The notes below the pieces were generated by a model. That model saw only the letters and a list, made by a program, of their open reading frames with translations, made no database searches and had not been told where the DNA came from. Source: Paenisporosarcina sp049671445 (GTDB lineage Bacteria > Bacillota > Bacilli > Bacillales_A > Planococcaceae). From it: a stretch of DNA of 40,680 nt. Shown piece by piece: positions 14,660 to 23,433 of this stretch. Position numbers and translations under genes: made by a program. Numbering within the stretch: the first letter of the stretch is position 1; each line of letters opens with the position of its first letter. The stretch covers positions 1 to 40,680 of the forward strand of contig NZ_JBATUX010000076.1 in assembly GCF_049671445.1 (NCBI RefSeq). The letters run 5' to 3'.

Positions 14660-15475
14660 ATGAGACTCATATCAATTTGCCCTAGCAATACAGAATTACT
14701 TGCTTATTTAGGTCTGACTGATCAACTTGTCGGACTTGATGACTTTTCAGACTGGCCTTTGTCTGTTCAGCATTTGCCAAAACTCGGACCTGATTTATCA
14801 ATAGATATTGATGCACTTGAAGCATTAAATCCTGATTTAGTTCTAGCTTCACTGAGTGTTCCTGGTATGGAGAAAAATGTGAATGAATTAGTAGCTCGTG
14901 GTATCCCCCATCTCGTGTTGGATCCACAAAGTTTAAACGATATTGCAGAGGATTTATTAACCGTTGGCCATGCTTGTGGAATAGCCTCACATGCCGAAGT
15001 TGTCGCGACTGCATATAAATCATTTGTAAATGACATGAAACAACGAGCCTTAACTGTTGATAAAACACCTGAACTTTACTGGGAGTGGTGGCCAAAGCCG
15101 ATATTTACCCCAGGTAAAATTAATTGGCTAACAGAAGTCAGTGAAATTTCTGGTGGTCGAAATATTTTTCGGGATGTGGAATTAGCTAGTGTTCAAACAG
15201 ACTGGGATGATGTCATGCGTCGCAATCCGGACTATTTCTTTTTGGCGTGGGTTGGTGTCAGAATAGAAAAAGTGAACACAAAAGTGATTGAAAAACGACC
15301 TGGATTCGAAGGACTTACAGATGAACAGAAAAGGCATTTGTTTATTATGGAAGAAGAATTATATTGCCGTCCCTCTCCTCGTTTACTTGAAGGAGCTCTT
15401 AAACTCGCTACTATATTACACCCGAGCATTTATGGAGATTTAGATTTGCCACGATGGGTTAAGCATAATGAGTGA
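14660..15475 (+). CDS. cobalamin-binding-protein-like protein without signal peptide
   Basis: 271-aa protein with the class III substrate-binding fold used by BtuF and ferric-siderophore receptors: an N-terminal lobe starting MRLISICPSNTELLAYLGLT, the strand-loop ALNPDLVLAS near residues 54-62, a long linking helix, then a second lobe. It begins directly with the first strand, with no signal peptide or lipobox, and no permease or ATPase gene is adjacent. It therefore probably stays in the cytosol or acts outside classical ABC uptake. Proteins of this type are often labelled cobalamin-binding protein; ligand and role here are unproven. RBS AAGGAG precedes the ATG, and it shares a terminator with tyrS. 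Confidence 0.75.
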   Translation: MRLISICPSNTELLAYLGLTDQLVGLDDFSDWPLSVQHLPKLGPDLSIDIDALEALNPDLVLASLSVPGMEKNVNELVARGIPHLVLDPQSLNDIAEDLLTVGHACGIASHAEVVATAYKSFVNDMKQRALTVDKTPELYWEWWPKPIFTPGKINWLTEVSEISGGRNIFRDVELASVQTDWDDVMRRNPDYFFLAWVGVRIEKVNTKVIEKRPGFEGLTDEQKRHLFIMEEELYCRPSPRLLEGALKLATILHPSIYGDLDLPRWVKHNE

Positions 15476-15482
15476 ATAATAA

Positions 15483-15526
15483 AAAGCAGTTTGACGATTG
15501 TAAAAACCGTCAAACTGCTTTTATTT
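15483..15526. terminator. bidirectional terminator, cobalamin-binding-like gene / tyrS
   Basis: AAAGCAGTTTGACG (15483-15496) pairs perfectly with CGTCAAACTGCTTT (15508-15521), with T runs on both strands, between convergent genes. Confidence 0.9.
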
Positions 15527-16792
15527 TTATACGAATTTCACCATATGGTATTTCTTCTTCCCTCGACGAACGATTGAGAATGAATCATCTAAACGATTTG
15601 CTGCATTTACGATATGATCGACAGCTGTTACTTTTTCACCATTTATTGAAATAGCCCCATTTGTAACATCTTCGCGCGCTTGACGTTTTGAAGGTGAGAC
15701 ACCAGCGTCTACTAACAAGTCTACGATGTTTTTGTCTTCCTTCGCCATTTCAATAGAAGGAACGTCTTTAAATGCTTCCTTCATTTCACTAGCAGAAAGG
15801 GATTTTAAATCTCCGCTAAATAATGCGTGTGTCACACGAATTGCGTTATCCAATGCATCTTGACCATGAATCATACGAGTCATTTCTTCGGCAAGTGCTT
15901 TTTGAGCTTTACGTAAATGAGGCTCCTCAGTGACCGTCACTTCAAAAGCTTCGATTTCTTCACGTGTTAAGAAAGTGAAAATTTTCATGTATTTAATGAC
16001 GTCTGCATCCGCAGCATTCATCCAAAATTGGTAAAACTCATATGGTGTTGTCTTTTCAGCATCTAACCATACTGACCCTGAAGCAGACTTGCCAAATTTC
16101 GAGCCATCAGCTTTTGTCACAAGTGGAATGGTCATACCAAATGCTTTTGATTCATCACTATGAGTTTTACGAATAATCTCAAGTCCTGTGGTAATATTCC
16201 CCCACTGATCAGATCCGCCCACTTGAATACGGCAATTATGTGAATCGTACAAATGATTGTAATCAATTGCTTGGATCAACATGTAAGAAAACTCGGTGAA
16301 AGAGATGCCTCCTTCTAAACGAGAAGCAACAGTATCTTTAGCCAACATGTAATTGACACCGATATATTTCCCGTAGTCACGTAAGAATTCAATAACATTC
16401 ATCGAGCCAATCCAGTCTCGGTTATTGACCAAAACGGCTCCATTTGAAGAGCTAAAATCAAAAATACGTTCCATTTGAGCTTTTAGTCCTTTAACATTTT
16501 GATCAATTTGTTCTGTCGTTTGTAATTGGCGCTCTTCACTTCGACCTGATGGGTCCCCAATCATTCCTGTTGCCCCACCAATTAATAAAATTGGTCGGTG
16601 TCCATGAAGTTGGAAACGACGTAATGTTAACAAAGGAACGATATGTCCAATATGCATACTATCAGCTGTTGGATCTACCCCACAGTATAAAGAAATTGAA
16701 TCATTATTTAAAAGATCTACCATACCTTCTTCGTCTGTTAATTGGTAAGCTAGACCTCTCCATTTTAAGTCTTCTATCAATACGTTGGTCAT
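15527..16792 (-). CDS. tyrS: tyrosyl-tRNA synthetase
   Basis: 421-aa class I synthetase that charges tRNA-Tyr. The HIGH-type motif is MHIGHIVPL near residue 47; the KMSKS-type loop is SKFGKSASG near 232. A C-terminal S4-like RNA-binding domain (about 355-415) includes ARQREDVTNGAISINGEKV-like sequence with the KRQAREDV motif. Length and motifs correspond to the TyrS rather than the TyrZ type. RBS AAAGGAGG precedes the ATG. Expression is controlled by a T-box leader immediately upstream, so it should rise when tRNA-Tyr is uncharged. Confidence 0.97.
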   Translation of the reverse strand: MTNVLIEDLKWRGLAYQLTDEEGMVDLLNNDSISLYCGVDPTADSMHIGHIVPLLTLRRFQLHGHRPILLIGGATGMIGDPSGRSEERQLQTTEQIDQNVKGLKAQMERIFDFSSSNGAVLVNNRDWIGSMNVIEFLRDYGKYIGVNYMLAKDTVASRLEGGISFTEFSYMLIQAIDYNHLYDSHNCRIQVGGSDQWGNITTGLEIIRKTHSDESKAFGMTIPLVTKADGSKFGKSASGSVWLDAEKTTPYEFYQFWMNAADADVIKYMKIFTFLTREEIEAFEVTVTEEPHLRKAQKALAEEMTRMIHGQDALDNAIRVTHALFSGDLKSLSASEMKEAFKDVPSIEMAKEDKNIVDLLVDAGVSPSKRQAREDVTNGAISINGEKVTAVDHIVNAANRLDDSFSIVRRGKKKYHMVKFV

Positions 16793-16860
16793 TTCTTATT
16801 CCTCCTTTGATTGTAAAAACCATACAGCGTCCCTCTTGTAACTTGAGCAAAACAATAAAA

Positions 16861-16897
16861 AAGTCCCTGCACGATTAATTAAAATCATGCAGGGACG
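16861..16897 (-). terminator. regulated terminator of the tyrS T-box
   Basis: GTCCCTGCA...TGCAGGGAC stem with near-complementary inner sequence (CGATT/ATCAT region) and a T run on the minus strand, located between the T-box motif and the tyrS RBS. Confidence 0.9.
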
Positions 16898-17097
16898 CTA
16901 AATATAATTTGCGCGGTACCACCCAGCTTGAAGGAACTTGCCCTTCCGCTCTTCAGACACAGTATCGTTGTGTTTACGTTTAAGCTCCCGGCCTGTAATT
17001 CATGTATGCACACTGACTAGCTTTCACCAACCGCTAGCTCTCTAAACAGCTCTTGCATTCATTACTTCGGACTTTTCATCACTTAAAGTACTATATA
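16861..17097 (-). promoter_or_regulatory. tyrosine T-box riboswitch leader of tyrS
   Basis: Read on the minus strand. The T-box sequence GGGTGGTACCGCGC lies at 16924-16911, where the antiterminator binds the tRNA CCA end. It is followed by the terminator (16861-16897), AGTCCCTGCACGATT pairing with its near-complement, ending in a T run. Upstream stem I contains the AGAGAGCTAG...GAAAGCTAG hairpin and GAATTACA, where TAC (16997-16995) is the likely tyrosine specifier codon followed by A. Uncharged tRNA-Tyr should stabilise the antiterminator and allow tyrS transcription. Confidence 0.93.
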
Positions 17098-17104
17098 GTT
17101 TTTC

Positions 17105-17132
17105 ATTGTACGCCTAAAATTTTCGTTGTCAA
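17105..17132 (-). promoter_or_regulatory. sigma-A promoter of tyrS
   Basis: Minus strand TTGACA (17132-17127) and TACAAT (17110-17105), 16-nt spacer. The start point falls at the beginning of stem I, near 17097. Confidence 0.8.
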
Positions 17133-17159
17133 TAAAATTAATAAAAAAGGAAGTTTTTA

Positions 17160-17168
17160 TGATATAAT
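17160..17168 (+). promoter_or_regulatory. extended -10 promoter of the PBP gene
   Basis: TGATATAAT is an extended -10 element (TG, one base, then TATAAT at 17163-17168). No good -35 lies at 16-18 nt. It is about 30 nt from the start codon and back-to-back with the tyrS promoter. Confidence 0.6.
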
Positions 17169-17196
17169 AGGACAAGATTTTAGGAGGTCGATTCCG

Positions 17197-20175
17197 TTGA
17201 ATGATCAAGTAAAAAAGAGTCTAAAACAAATTAGTGAAACCTGGGATAAATGGACAAAGGCACGATGGGCAAAAGGCCTGCGTATAACGTCTGGTGTCTT
17301 TTGGAATCTAGCTATTCTAGTATTAATCGTTTTACTAGTTGGTGGAGCATTTGTAGGATCAGTTGGAGCAGGTTACTTCGCTTCTTTGGTAGACCAAGAA
17401 CCACTTAGAGAAGAAAGTGAAATGCGAAATTCTATATTAAGTTATGAAGAAACCTCAGAACTTTACTTTGCCAACAATGTTTACTTAGGGAAAGTAAGAG
17501 CAGATTTACAGCGGAAAGAAACAAAACTAAGTGAAGTTTCACCTTATGTTTTAGATGCAGTATATGCAACTGAAGATGAATACTTCAAAGTTCACGACGG
17601 TGTTGTTCCAAAAGCCATTTTCCGTGGACTGTTTCAAGATGTTACGAACTCTGATAGTCAAACCGGTGGATCTACTTTAACTCAACAGTTAATAAAAAAC
17701 CAAATCTTAACGAATGAAGTATCCTATGAACGTAAAGCGAAAGAAATACTACTAGCATTACGAATTGAGAAATTCATGGATAAGGATGAAATTTTAGAAG
17801 CCTACTTAAATATTATTCCTTATGGTCGGAATGCTTCAGGAGTAAATATTGCCGGAATTGAAACTGCTGCTGAGGGTATTTTTAATGTTAAAGCCAAAGA
17901 CTTAAATCTTCCTCAAGCTGCTTTTATCGCAGGTATTCCTCAAGCACCTTTTGCACACACACCATTTACTAGAGAAGGTCTTAAAGATGCTGATGGTCTA
18001 AAACCAGGGATAGACCGAATGTTAACCGTTCTCTATCGAATGAAAGAGACGAATTACATTACGGAAAAAGAGTACAATGCGGCGATTGCATATGATATTA
18101 AAAAAGATTTTCGTAAAGCAGAAAAGACAACACATCAAAGATATCCAGATTTAAATGATGAACTTGAGCGCCAAGCCATTTCAATTATTTCAGTGATGTT
18201 AGCTGAAAAAGATAATGTTGATCCAGAGCGTTTAGAAAAAGAAAATAAAATAAAAGTAAAATATGAGATGCTTGCTGAGCAAAAGATGCGTGTAAATGGT
18301 TATCGTATACACTCTACTATTGATAAAAAGTTATACGATGCTCATCAAAAAGCAAAAAATGAGTTTGACAGCTATGGTATTACAACATCCGAAGAACGTA
18401 CTGATGAGAATGGTGAAGTTAAACTAGTCGATGTTCCTGTTCAAGTGGGTAGTATGTTAATGGAAAACAGTACTGGTCGTATTTTGAGTTTCATTGCCGG
18501 CCGTGATTATGAGACCGAGAAGACAAACCATGCTACACAAGGATTCCGTCCAAATGGTTCAACGATGAAACCACTTGTCGGATATGGACCTGCAATTGAA
18601 TACGGAGTGCTAGGTGCAGGAAGTCCCGTAGTTGATGTGAAATTACAGGATGTCTTCGCAGGAGGTATTCCATACGAACCTGGAAATTTCAATGCTAACC
18701 AAGAGCTTGGAATCATTCCTGCTCGCCAGGCTCTTGCAACTTCTCAAAACTTAGCTGCAGTTCGCCTGTATGATTCGATTAAAGATCGTAAACCTACTAC
18801 CTTTTTAGAAAAGATGAATTTCTCTAACGTTACTGATGGAACTTATGCTAACCCATCCACCGTGCTAGGTACAGTTGATGTGTCCGTTCAAGAAAACACC
18901 AATGCTTATGCTACTTTAGCAAATGCTGGGCAGTATGTTCCCTCTTATATGATTGAGAAAATTGAAGATGCAGATGGCAAATTGGTTTATCAACACGAGG
19001 CAAAAGCAGTTCCTGTTTACTCTCCTCAAACTGCATATATCGTTACGGATATGTTACGAGATGTTTTAAGCGTAGGAACTGGAACAAAAGCTAAAAGTAT
19101 GTTGAACTTCAGTTCCGATTTTGCAGCAAAAACTGGAACAACAAACGAAGCACGTGATGTTTGGTTTATGGGATATAATCCATCTATCACACTTGGCGTA
19201 TGGCTCGGCTATGATAAACAAAAAACATTAATAGATCGTTCTGGTAAATATCCTCAACCAGGGCAACGCGTAAATATGTTATGGGCAAAACTCATGAATG
19301 CGTCTTATGATGTGAATCCTAAATTGATTGATCCAAATATTGAATTTAAAGCTCCAAAAGGTGTTGTGTCACGTTCCTTCTGTGCTATTTCAGGAATGGC
19401 ACCTTCAACTGAATGTTCTCGTGCTGGACTTGTAACATCAGATTTATTTAATGCAAATACTTTTGTTCCAAGTAAAGTTGATGACAGTTTTGTTTCTTCT
19501 TCATATGTAATGATTAAGGACAAGCGTTATCGTGCTCTTCCGACAACTCCGAGCGAATTTGTTACAGCGGGTGGAGTTGGAGTTAACGAAGACTTTATTA
19601 ATCGCATGTTTGGAAGAATGAAAGGCGATCCTAGCAAATTGTTCCCAACAAACTCTAGTTTCGCAAATCGTGTTGTCTCCGAAGATACGTTTAATGCTGA
19701 TGGAGCGGCACCACAACCTGTTACCGCAACATTATCAGGACAGAAACTATCTTGGACGAATTCAGCATCGAATGATGTGGTTGGATACCGTGTCTTCAGC
19801 CGAACTGGCGGAACAAATGCGCTCCTTACTGCCATCAAAGAAGTTGATGAAAATTCGTATCAAGTTAGTGGACCAGGTGAATACTTCGTTGTAGCTGTTG
19901 ATATTACAGGGATGCAATCCCCTGTATCTAACATAGCTAAAATTGAAGCTCCTGAACCTGAACCTGAGCCAGAACCGGAACCGGAACCTAAGCCTGAACC
20001 AAAACCGGAACCAAAACCAGAACCTAAGCCCGAACCGAAACCAGAACCGAAACCAGAACCAAAACCAGAACCAAAACCAAAGCCTGAACCGAAACCAGAA
20101 CCGAAACCAGAACCAAAACCAGAACCGAAACCAGAACCTCCAGTAACACCTCCTGGAGATGATGATGGAGAATAA
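17197..20175 (+). CDS. class A penicillin-binding protein (PBP1A family)
   Basis: 992-aa bifunctional peptidoglycan synthase. Order: short basic cytoplasmic tail, membrane anchor (about 32-58), glycosyltransferase domain (catalytic Glu in ATEDEYF near 126; GGSTLTQQLIKNQ near 157-169), transpeptidase domain with SxxK S455-T-M-K, SxN S516-Q-N and KTG at 645-647, a fibronectin-III-like segment (about 845-925), then a Pro-Glu/Lys repeat tail. The start is TTG at 17197, 8 nt after AGGAGGT; the frame remains open to 17053, but that part overlaps the tyrS T-box and the promoter. It acts at the outer face of the membrane. Flanked by tyrS (divergent) and acsA (convergent). Confidence 0.92.
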   Translation: MNDQVKKSLKQISETWDKWTKARWAKGLRITSGVFWNLAILVLIVLLVGGAFVGSVGAGYFASLVDQEPLREESEMRNSILSYEETSELYFANNVYLGKVRADLQRKETKLSEVSPYVLDAVYATEDEYFKVHDGVVPKAIFRGLFQDVTNSDSQTGGSTLTQQLIKNQILTNEVSYERKAKEILLALRIEKFMDKDEILEAYLNIIPYGRNASGVNIAGIETAAEGIFNVKAKDLNLPQAAFIAGIPQAPFAHTPFTREGLKDADGLKPGIDRMLTVLYRMKETNYITEKEYNAAIAYDIKKDFRKAEKTTHQRYPDLNDELERQAISIISVMLAEKDNVDPERLEKENKIKVKYEMLAEQKMRVNGYRIHSTIDKKLYDAHQKAKNEFDSYGITTSEERTDENGEVKLVDVPVQVGSMLMENSTGRILSFIAGRDYETEKTNHATQGFRPNGSTMKPLVGYGPAIEYGVLGAGSPVVDVKLQDVFAGGIPYEPGNFNANQELGIIPARQALATSQNLAAVRLYDSIKDRKPTTFLEKMNFSNVTDGTYANPSTVLGTVDVSVQENTNAYATLANAGQYVPSYMIEKIEDADGKLVYQHEAKAVPVYSPQTAYIVTDMLRDVLSVGTGTKAKSMLNFSSDFAAKTGTTNEARDVWFMGYNPSITLGVWLGYDKQKTLIDRSGKYPQPGQRVNMLWAKLMNASYDVNPKLIDPNIEFKAPKGVVSRSFCAISGMAPSTECSRAGLVTSDLFNANTFVPSKVDDSFVSSSYVMIKDKRYRALPTTPSEFVTAGGVGVNEDFINRMFGRMKGDPSKLFPTNSSFANRVVSEDTFNADGAAPQPVTATLSGQKLSWTNSASNDVVGYRVFSRTGGTNALLTAIKEVDENSYQVSGPGEYFVVAVDITGMQSPVSNIAKIEAPEPEPEPEPEPEPKPEPKPEPKPEPKPEPKPEPKPEPKPEPKPKPEPKPEPKPEPKPEPKPEPPVTPPGDDDGE
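19950..20145 (+). repeat. degenerate 6/12-bp repeats encoding (E/K)P tail
   Basis: Repeated GAACCN and AAACCN hexamers encode alternating Glu-Pro and Lys-Pro over about 65 residues at the PBP C-terminus (EPEPEPEPEP then KPEPKPEPKP). The units differ at synonymous sites, which points to selection on the peptide as well as repeat expansion. The tract is likely to vary in length between strains. Confidence 0.85.
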
Positions 20176-20182
20176 ATAACTT

Positions 20183-20228
20183 AAAAAGCTGTGGTCCTTA
20201 TCATTTTGATAAGGACCACAGCTTTTTT
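20183..20228. terminator. bidirectional terminator, PBP gene / acsA
   Basis: Perfect 21-bp stem (20183-20203 with 20207-20227) around a 3-nt loop, with A and T tracts at the base, between convergent genes. Confidence 0.95.
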
Positions 20229-20241
20229 CATTCTTTTAAAT

Positions 20242-21960
20242 TTAATCTTCCATTGTTGATAAATCACCTGTTGGTAAATCAAGTTCCCAGGCTTTTAAGA
20301 CACGTCGCATTATTTTACCGCTACGAGTTTTGGGAAGCTTGTCTTTAAATTCAATTTCACGAGGTGCTGCATGAGCAGCCAACCCTTTTTTCACAAATTG
20401 TTGGATATCAGCAATTAACTCATCAGAAGGTTCAACGCCTTCTTTTAATGCCACGAAAGCTTTAATGATTTCTCCACGTACTGGGTCCGGTTTTCCGATA
20501 ACACCAGCTTCTACAATTGCTGGATGTTCGAGTAGTTTACTTTCCACTTCAAACGGACCAACGCGTTCGCCAGAAGTCATGATAACATCGTCAACTCTTC
20601 CTTGAAACCAGAAGTAGCCATCTTCATCCATGTATGCTGAATCTCCGGATACATACCATTCATCGTTTAAGAAATAAGATTGGTACTTTTCAGGGTTGTT
20701 CCAAATTTGGCGCATCATTGATGGCCATCCTTTTTTCAATGCCAAGTTACCCATTTGATTCGGAGGTAACACTACTCCACGGTCATCTACAATTGCTGCC
20801 GTAACGCCCGGTATTGGTTTACCCATTGAGCCAGGACGAATTGGTAAGCAAGCATAGTTACAAATCATTTGAGCACCTGTTTCAGTCATCCACCATGTAT
20901 CGTGAATTCGGTGATGGAATACTTCAGCACCCCATCGAATTACTTCTGGATTTAATGGTTCTCCTACTGATAAAACGTGACGTAAGGAAGATAGGTCATA
21001 ATCTTTCACCAAGGCATCCCCAGCCCCCATTAACATACGAAAAGCGGTCGGTGCACTGTACCAAATTGTCACACCAAAGTCTTCAATTGCTTGATACCAT
21101 GCTCCAGGTGAAAAACGACCTCCCAAGACAACCATCGTAGTCCCAGTCAACCAAGGCCCAAAAATACCATATGATGTTCCAGTAACCCAGCCTGGATCGG
21201 CGGTACACCAATAAATATCTTGTTCATTTAAATCTAATACCCATTTTGCAGTTTGATAATGTTGAACCATCGCTTCTTGAACGTGTAGTACCCCTTTAGG
21301 CTTACCAGTTGAACCAGACGTATAATGAAGAACTAAACCATCTTCTCTATCCAGCCATTCAACTTTGAAGTAAGGTGATGCCGTTTCCAAGTGTTTCATG
21401 AAATCGATCGTTTTATTATCTTCTTTAACACTGTCTCCAACTAATAAAATAGTTTCTAAATGCGGTAATTTATCTACAGGAATACGACCTAAAAGCTCAG
21501 GAGTAGTGACTATGGCTTTTGCTTCACTATCTGCTAAGCGATCATAAACTGCACCTTCCATAAACGCTTCAAACAAAGGTCCAACGATAACACCCATTTT
21601 AATAGCGCCTACTAAAGCAAAATATAGTTCAGGAGAACGTGGCATAAAGATAAACAAACGGTCACCTTTTTCAAGGTTTGTATGCGTTTGCAATACATTT
21701 GCAGCTTTGTTTGACCATTTTTTCATTTCATTAAAAGTATATGATTCTTTTCGATTTGCATCCTTATAATAGAGTGCAATTTTGTTTTTTCTATCAGAAT
21801 TTGCATGTCGATCAATGGCTTCATGTGCCATATTCATACGACCAGTTTCATGCCAACTAAACGCTTTTTCTGCATCTTTCCAATCAAAATTAGCTGCAGT
21901 TTCGTCGTAGTTTTGGAGTAAATAATCTCCTTGAACGACCGGAAGTGCTTCAAGTTTCAT
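20242..21960 (-). CDS. acsA: acetyl-CoA synthetase
   Basis: 572-aa AMP-forming ligase converting acetate, ATP and CoA to acetyl-CoA. Motifs: YTSGSTGKPKG, a WWMTETG stretch, and the C-terminal PKTRSGKIMRR. The lysine in SGK is residue 549 by count, the same number as the acetylated Lys549 of B. subtilis AcsA, and total length also equals that enzyme. I used the ATG at 21960 (GAGGGTGG 5 nt upstream); a GTG three codons earlier lies within the RBS. It is divergent from acuABC, the known acetylation/deacetylation control genes, so the whole regulatory module is intact here. Confidence 0.95.
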   Translation of the reverse strand: MKLEALPVVQGDYLLQNYDETAANFDWKDAEKAFSWHETGRMNMAHEAIDRHANSDRKNKIALYYKDANRKESYTFNEMKKWSNKAANVLQTHTNLEKGDRLFIFMPRSPELYFALVGAIKMGVIVGPLFEAFMEGAVYDRLADSEAKAIVTTPELLGRIPVDKLPHLETILLVGDSVKEDNKTIDFMKHLETASPYFKVEWLDREDGLVLHYTSGSTGKPKGVLHVQEAMVQHYQTAKWVLDLNEQDIYWCTADPGWVTGTSYGIFGPWLTGTTMVVLGGRFSPGAWYQAIEDFGVTIWYSAPTAFRMLMGAGDALVKDYDLSSLRHVLSVGEPLNPEVIRWGAEVFHHRIHDTWWMTETGAQMICNYACLPIRPGSMGKPIPGVTAAIVDDRGVVLPPNQMGNLALKKGWPSMMRQIWNNPEKYQSYFLNDEWYVSGDSAYMDEDGYFWFQGRVDDVIMTSGERVGPFEVESKLLEHPAIVEAGVIGKPDPVRGEIIKAFVALKEGVEPSDELIADIQQFVKKGLAAHAAPREIEFKDKLPKTRSGKIMRRVLKAWELDLPTGDLSTMED

Positions 21961-21988
21961 TTCTACCACCCTCTCAATTACGATACAA

Positions 21989-22017
21989 ATACTAGTTTAC
22001 CTTAAATTAAATGTAAA
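21989..22017 (-). promoter_or_regulatory. candidate promoter of acsA
   Basis: Minus strand TTTACA (22017-22012), 17-nt spacer, TAGTAT (21994-21989). About 22 nt of leader would precede the start codon. Confidence 0.5.
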
Positions 22018-22062
22018 TGGCGAATAATTTTACTTTTTCGACTTTAGGGAAATGAAAAATAT

Positions 22063-22076
22063 TGAAAACATTTTCC
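22063..22076. promoter_or_regulatory. cre-like CcpA site in acsA-acuA intergenic region
   Basis: TGAAAACATTTTCC matches 12 of 14 positions of TGAAARCGYTTWCW. It lies just upstream of or overlapping the acuA -35 region. A cre between acsA and acuA is established in B. subtilis, where CcpA controls both. Confidence 0.6.
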
Positions 22077-22092
22077 TTCTGTTCATTTCATG

Positions 22093-22098
22093 TATAAT
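22093..22098 (+). promoter_or_regulatory. -10 element of the acuABC promoter
   Basis: A consensus TATAAT preceded by TG, 35 nt from the acuA ATG. No good -35 hexamer lies at the normal distance. The cre-like site ends 16 nt upstream. Confidence 0.5.
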
Positions 22099-22132
22099 AG
22101 GGGTAATTGTAATTATTTTCAGGGGTGAACTC

Positions 22133-22765
22133 ATGGAACATAAAAAAATCTATAATGCCATGGAATTAAAAACGAAACACGGCAATTTAATAATTGAAGG
22201 ACCCATTTCGTCAGAGGATATAGCTCGCTTTGATTTCCATCAAGACTTGGTAGCATTTCGTCCTCCTGCTCAACAACATAAAGCAATTGTTGGCATAGCT
22301 AAATTACCAGAAGGTCGGATCTTAATCGCTCGGGACAATATGACAATAGTGGGATATGTCACTTACTTGTATCCTGACCCTCTTGAACGATGGTCAAAGG
22401 GACAAATGACGAATTTAATCGAGTTAGGTGCGATTGAAGTAATTCCAAAATACCGAGGAGCAGGTGTTGGAAAAAGTTTGCTTCGAGTTTCAATGATGGA
22501 TGACGCAATGGAAGATTATATCACCATCACAACCGAATATTATTGGCACTGGGATTTAAAAGGAACAGGCTTGAATGTGTGGGAGTATCGAAAGATTATG
22601 GAAAAAATGATGAACGCTGGAGGCTTAGAATATTTTGCAACGGATGATCCAGAGATTAGTTCACATCCTGCAAACTGTTTAATGGCGAAGATTGGATCAC
22701 GAATTGATACTGAATCTATCCAACGTTTTGATCAACTTCGTTTTATGAATCGATTTATGTATTAA
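22133..22765 (+). CDS. acuA: protein acetyltransferase AcuA (GNAT family)
   Basis: 210-aa acetyltransferase that, in B. subtilis, inactivates AcsA by acetylating its active-site lysine. The acetyl-CoA-binding loop is visible as IPKYRGAGVGKSLLR (about 104-118). Length equals the B. subtilis protein. The ATG at 22133 follows AGGGGTGAACTC; the frame is open from 22052 but this would include the promoter. The target lysine is present in the neighbouring AcsA. First gene of acuABC, 20 nt before acuB. Confidence 0.93.
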   Translation: MEHKKIYNAMELKTKHGNLIIEGPISSEDIARFDFHQDLVAFRPPAQQHKAIVGIAKLPEGRILIARDNMTIVGYVTYLYPDPLERWSKGQMTNLIELGAIEVIPKYRGAGVGKSLLRVSMMDDAMEDYITITTEYYWHWDLKGTGLNVWEYRKIMEKMMNAGGLEYFATDDPEISSHPANCLMAKIGSRIDTESIQRFDQLRFMNRFMY

Positions 22766-22785
22766 TTCGTAAAGGAGCTTTTCCA

Positions 22786-23433
22786 ATGATAGTAGAACAA
22801 ATGATGAATAAAAATGTATTTACTCTTCAACCGACTCATTCAATTAAAGACGCGATTAATTTACTTCGAGAAAATAAAATTCGTCATTTACCTATTACTA
22901 ATGAAGAAGGTCTGGTTGTAGGCGTATTATCGGATCGAGATATAAAAGATGCTACTCCTTCCAATTTAATTGAGAACCAGCACCAAGATATATATGCAAC
23001 TCCTATTGAAGAAATTATGACTAAAAATCCAATTATCGGTCACCCACTGGACTTCGTTGAAGAAGTGGCTACTATTTTTTATGATCAGAAGATTGGGTGT
23101 TTACCTATCGTCAGTAGTGGCAAAATAGTTGGTATCGTCACTGAAACTGATTTATTATATAAATATATTGAATTAACAGGGGCACATCAACCAGGTTCAC
23201 AAATTGAAGTTCGTGTACCCAATAAACCTGGAATATTGTTTGAAGTGTCAAAGGTTTTCCATGATCATCATTCAAATGTATTGAGTGTTCTTGTCTATCC
23301 AGATTTACAAAATGACGATAATAAAATCCTAGTATTCCGTGTGAAGACAATGAATCCTCTTGGGATTATTGAAGATATACGTAAAGAAGGTTTCGATGTG
23401 CTATGGCCAAACATGCCGGGAATGACAACATAA
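22786..23433 (+). CDS. acuB: AcuB, CBS-domain and ACT-domain protein
   Basis: 215-aa protein with two CBS motifs (about 1-60, MIVEQMMNKNVFTLQPTHSI; and 75-130, IEEIMTKNPIIGHPLDFVE) followed by an ACT-like domain (about 137-210, IEVRVPNKPGILFEVSKVF). CBS pairs usually bind adenine nucleotides, so an energy-sensing role in acetoin/acetate control is plausible, but its biochemical function is not settled. RBS AAAGGAG precedes the ATG. Its 3' end overlaps the acuC start by 31 nt. Confidence 0.93.
   Translation: MIVEQMMNKNVFTLQPTHSIKDAINLLRENKIRHLPITNEEGLVVGVLSDRDIKDATPSNLIENQHQDIYATPIEEIMTKNPIIGHPLDFVEEVATIFYDQKIGCLPIVSSGKIVGIVTETDLLYKYIELTGAHQPGSQIEVRVPNKPGILFEVSKVFHDHHSNVLSVLVYPDLQNDDNKILVFRVKTMNPLGIIEDIRKEGFDVLWPNMPGMTT

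Noticed and set aside
14682..15095. Long antisense frame within the cobalamin-binding-like gene
   Set aside because: Shadow of a clearly homologous gene on the other strand, with no RBS.
17053..17196. N-terminal extension of the PBP
   Set aside because: It covers the tyrS leader, the tyrS promoter and the PBP -10 element. The TTG at 17197 has a proper RBS.
19943..20146. Asn/Gln-rich open frame overlapping the PBP tail
   Set aside because: It is a shifted reading of the repeat that encodes the Pro/Glu tail.
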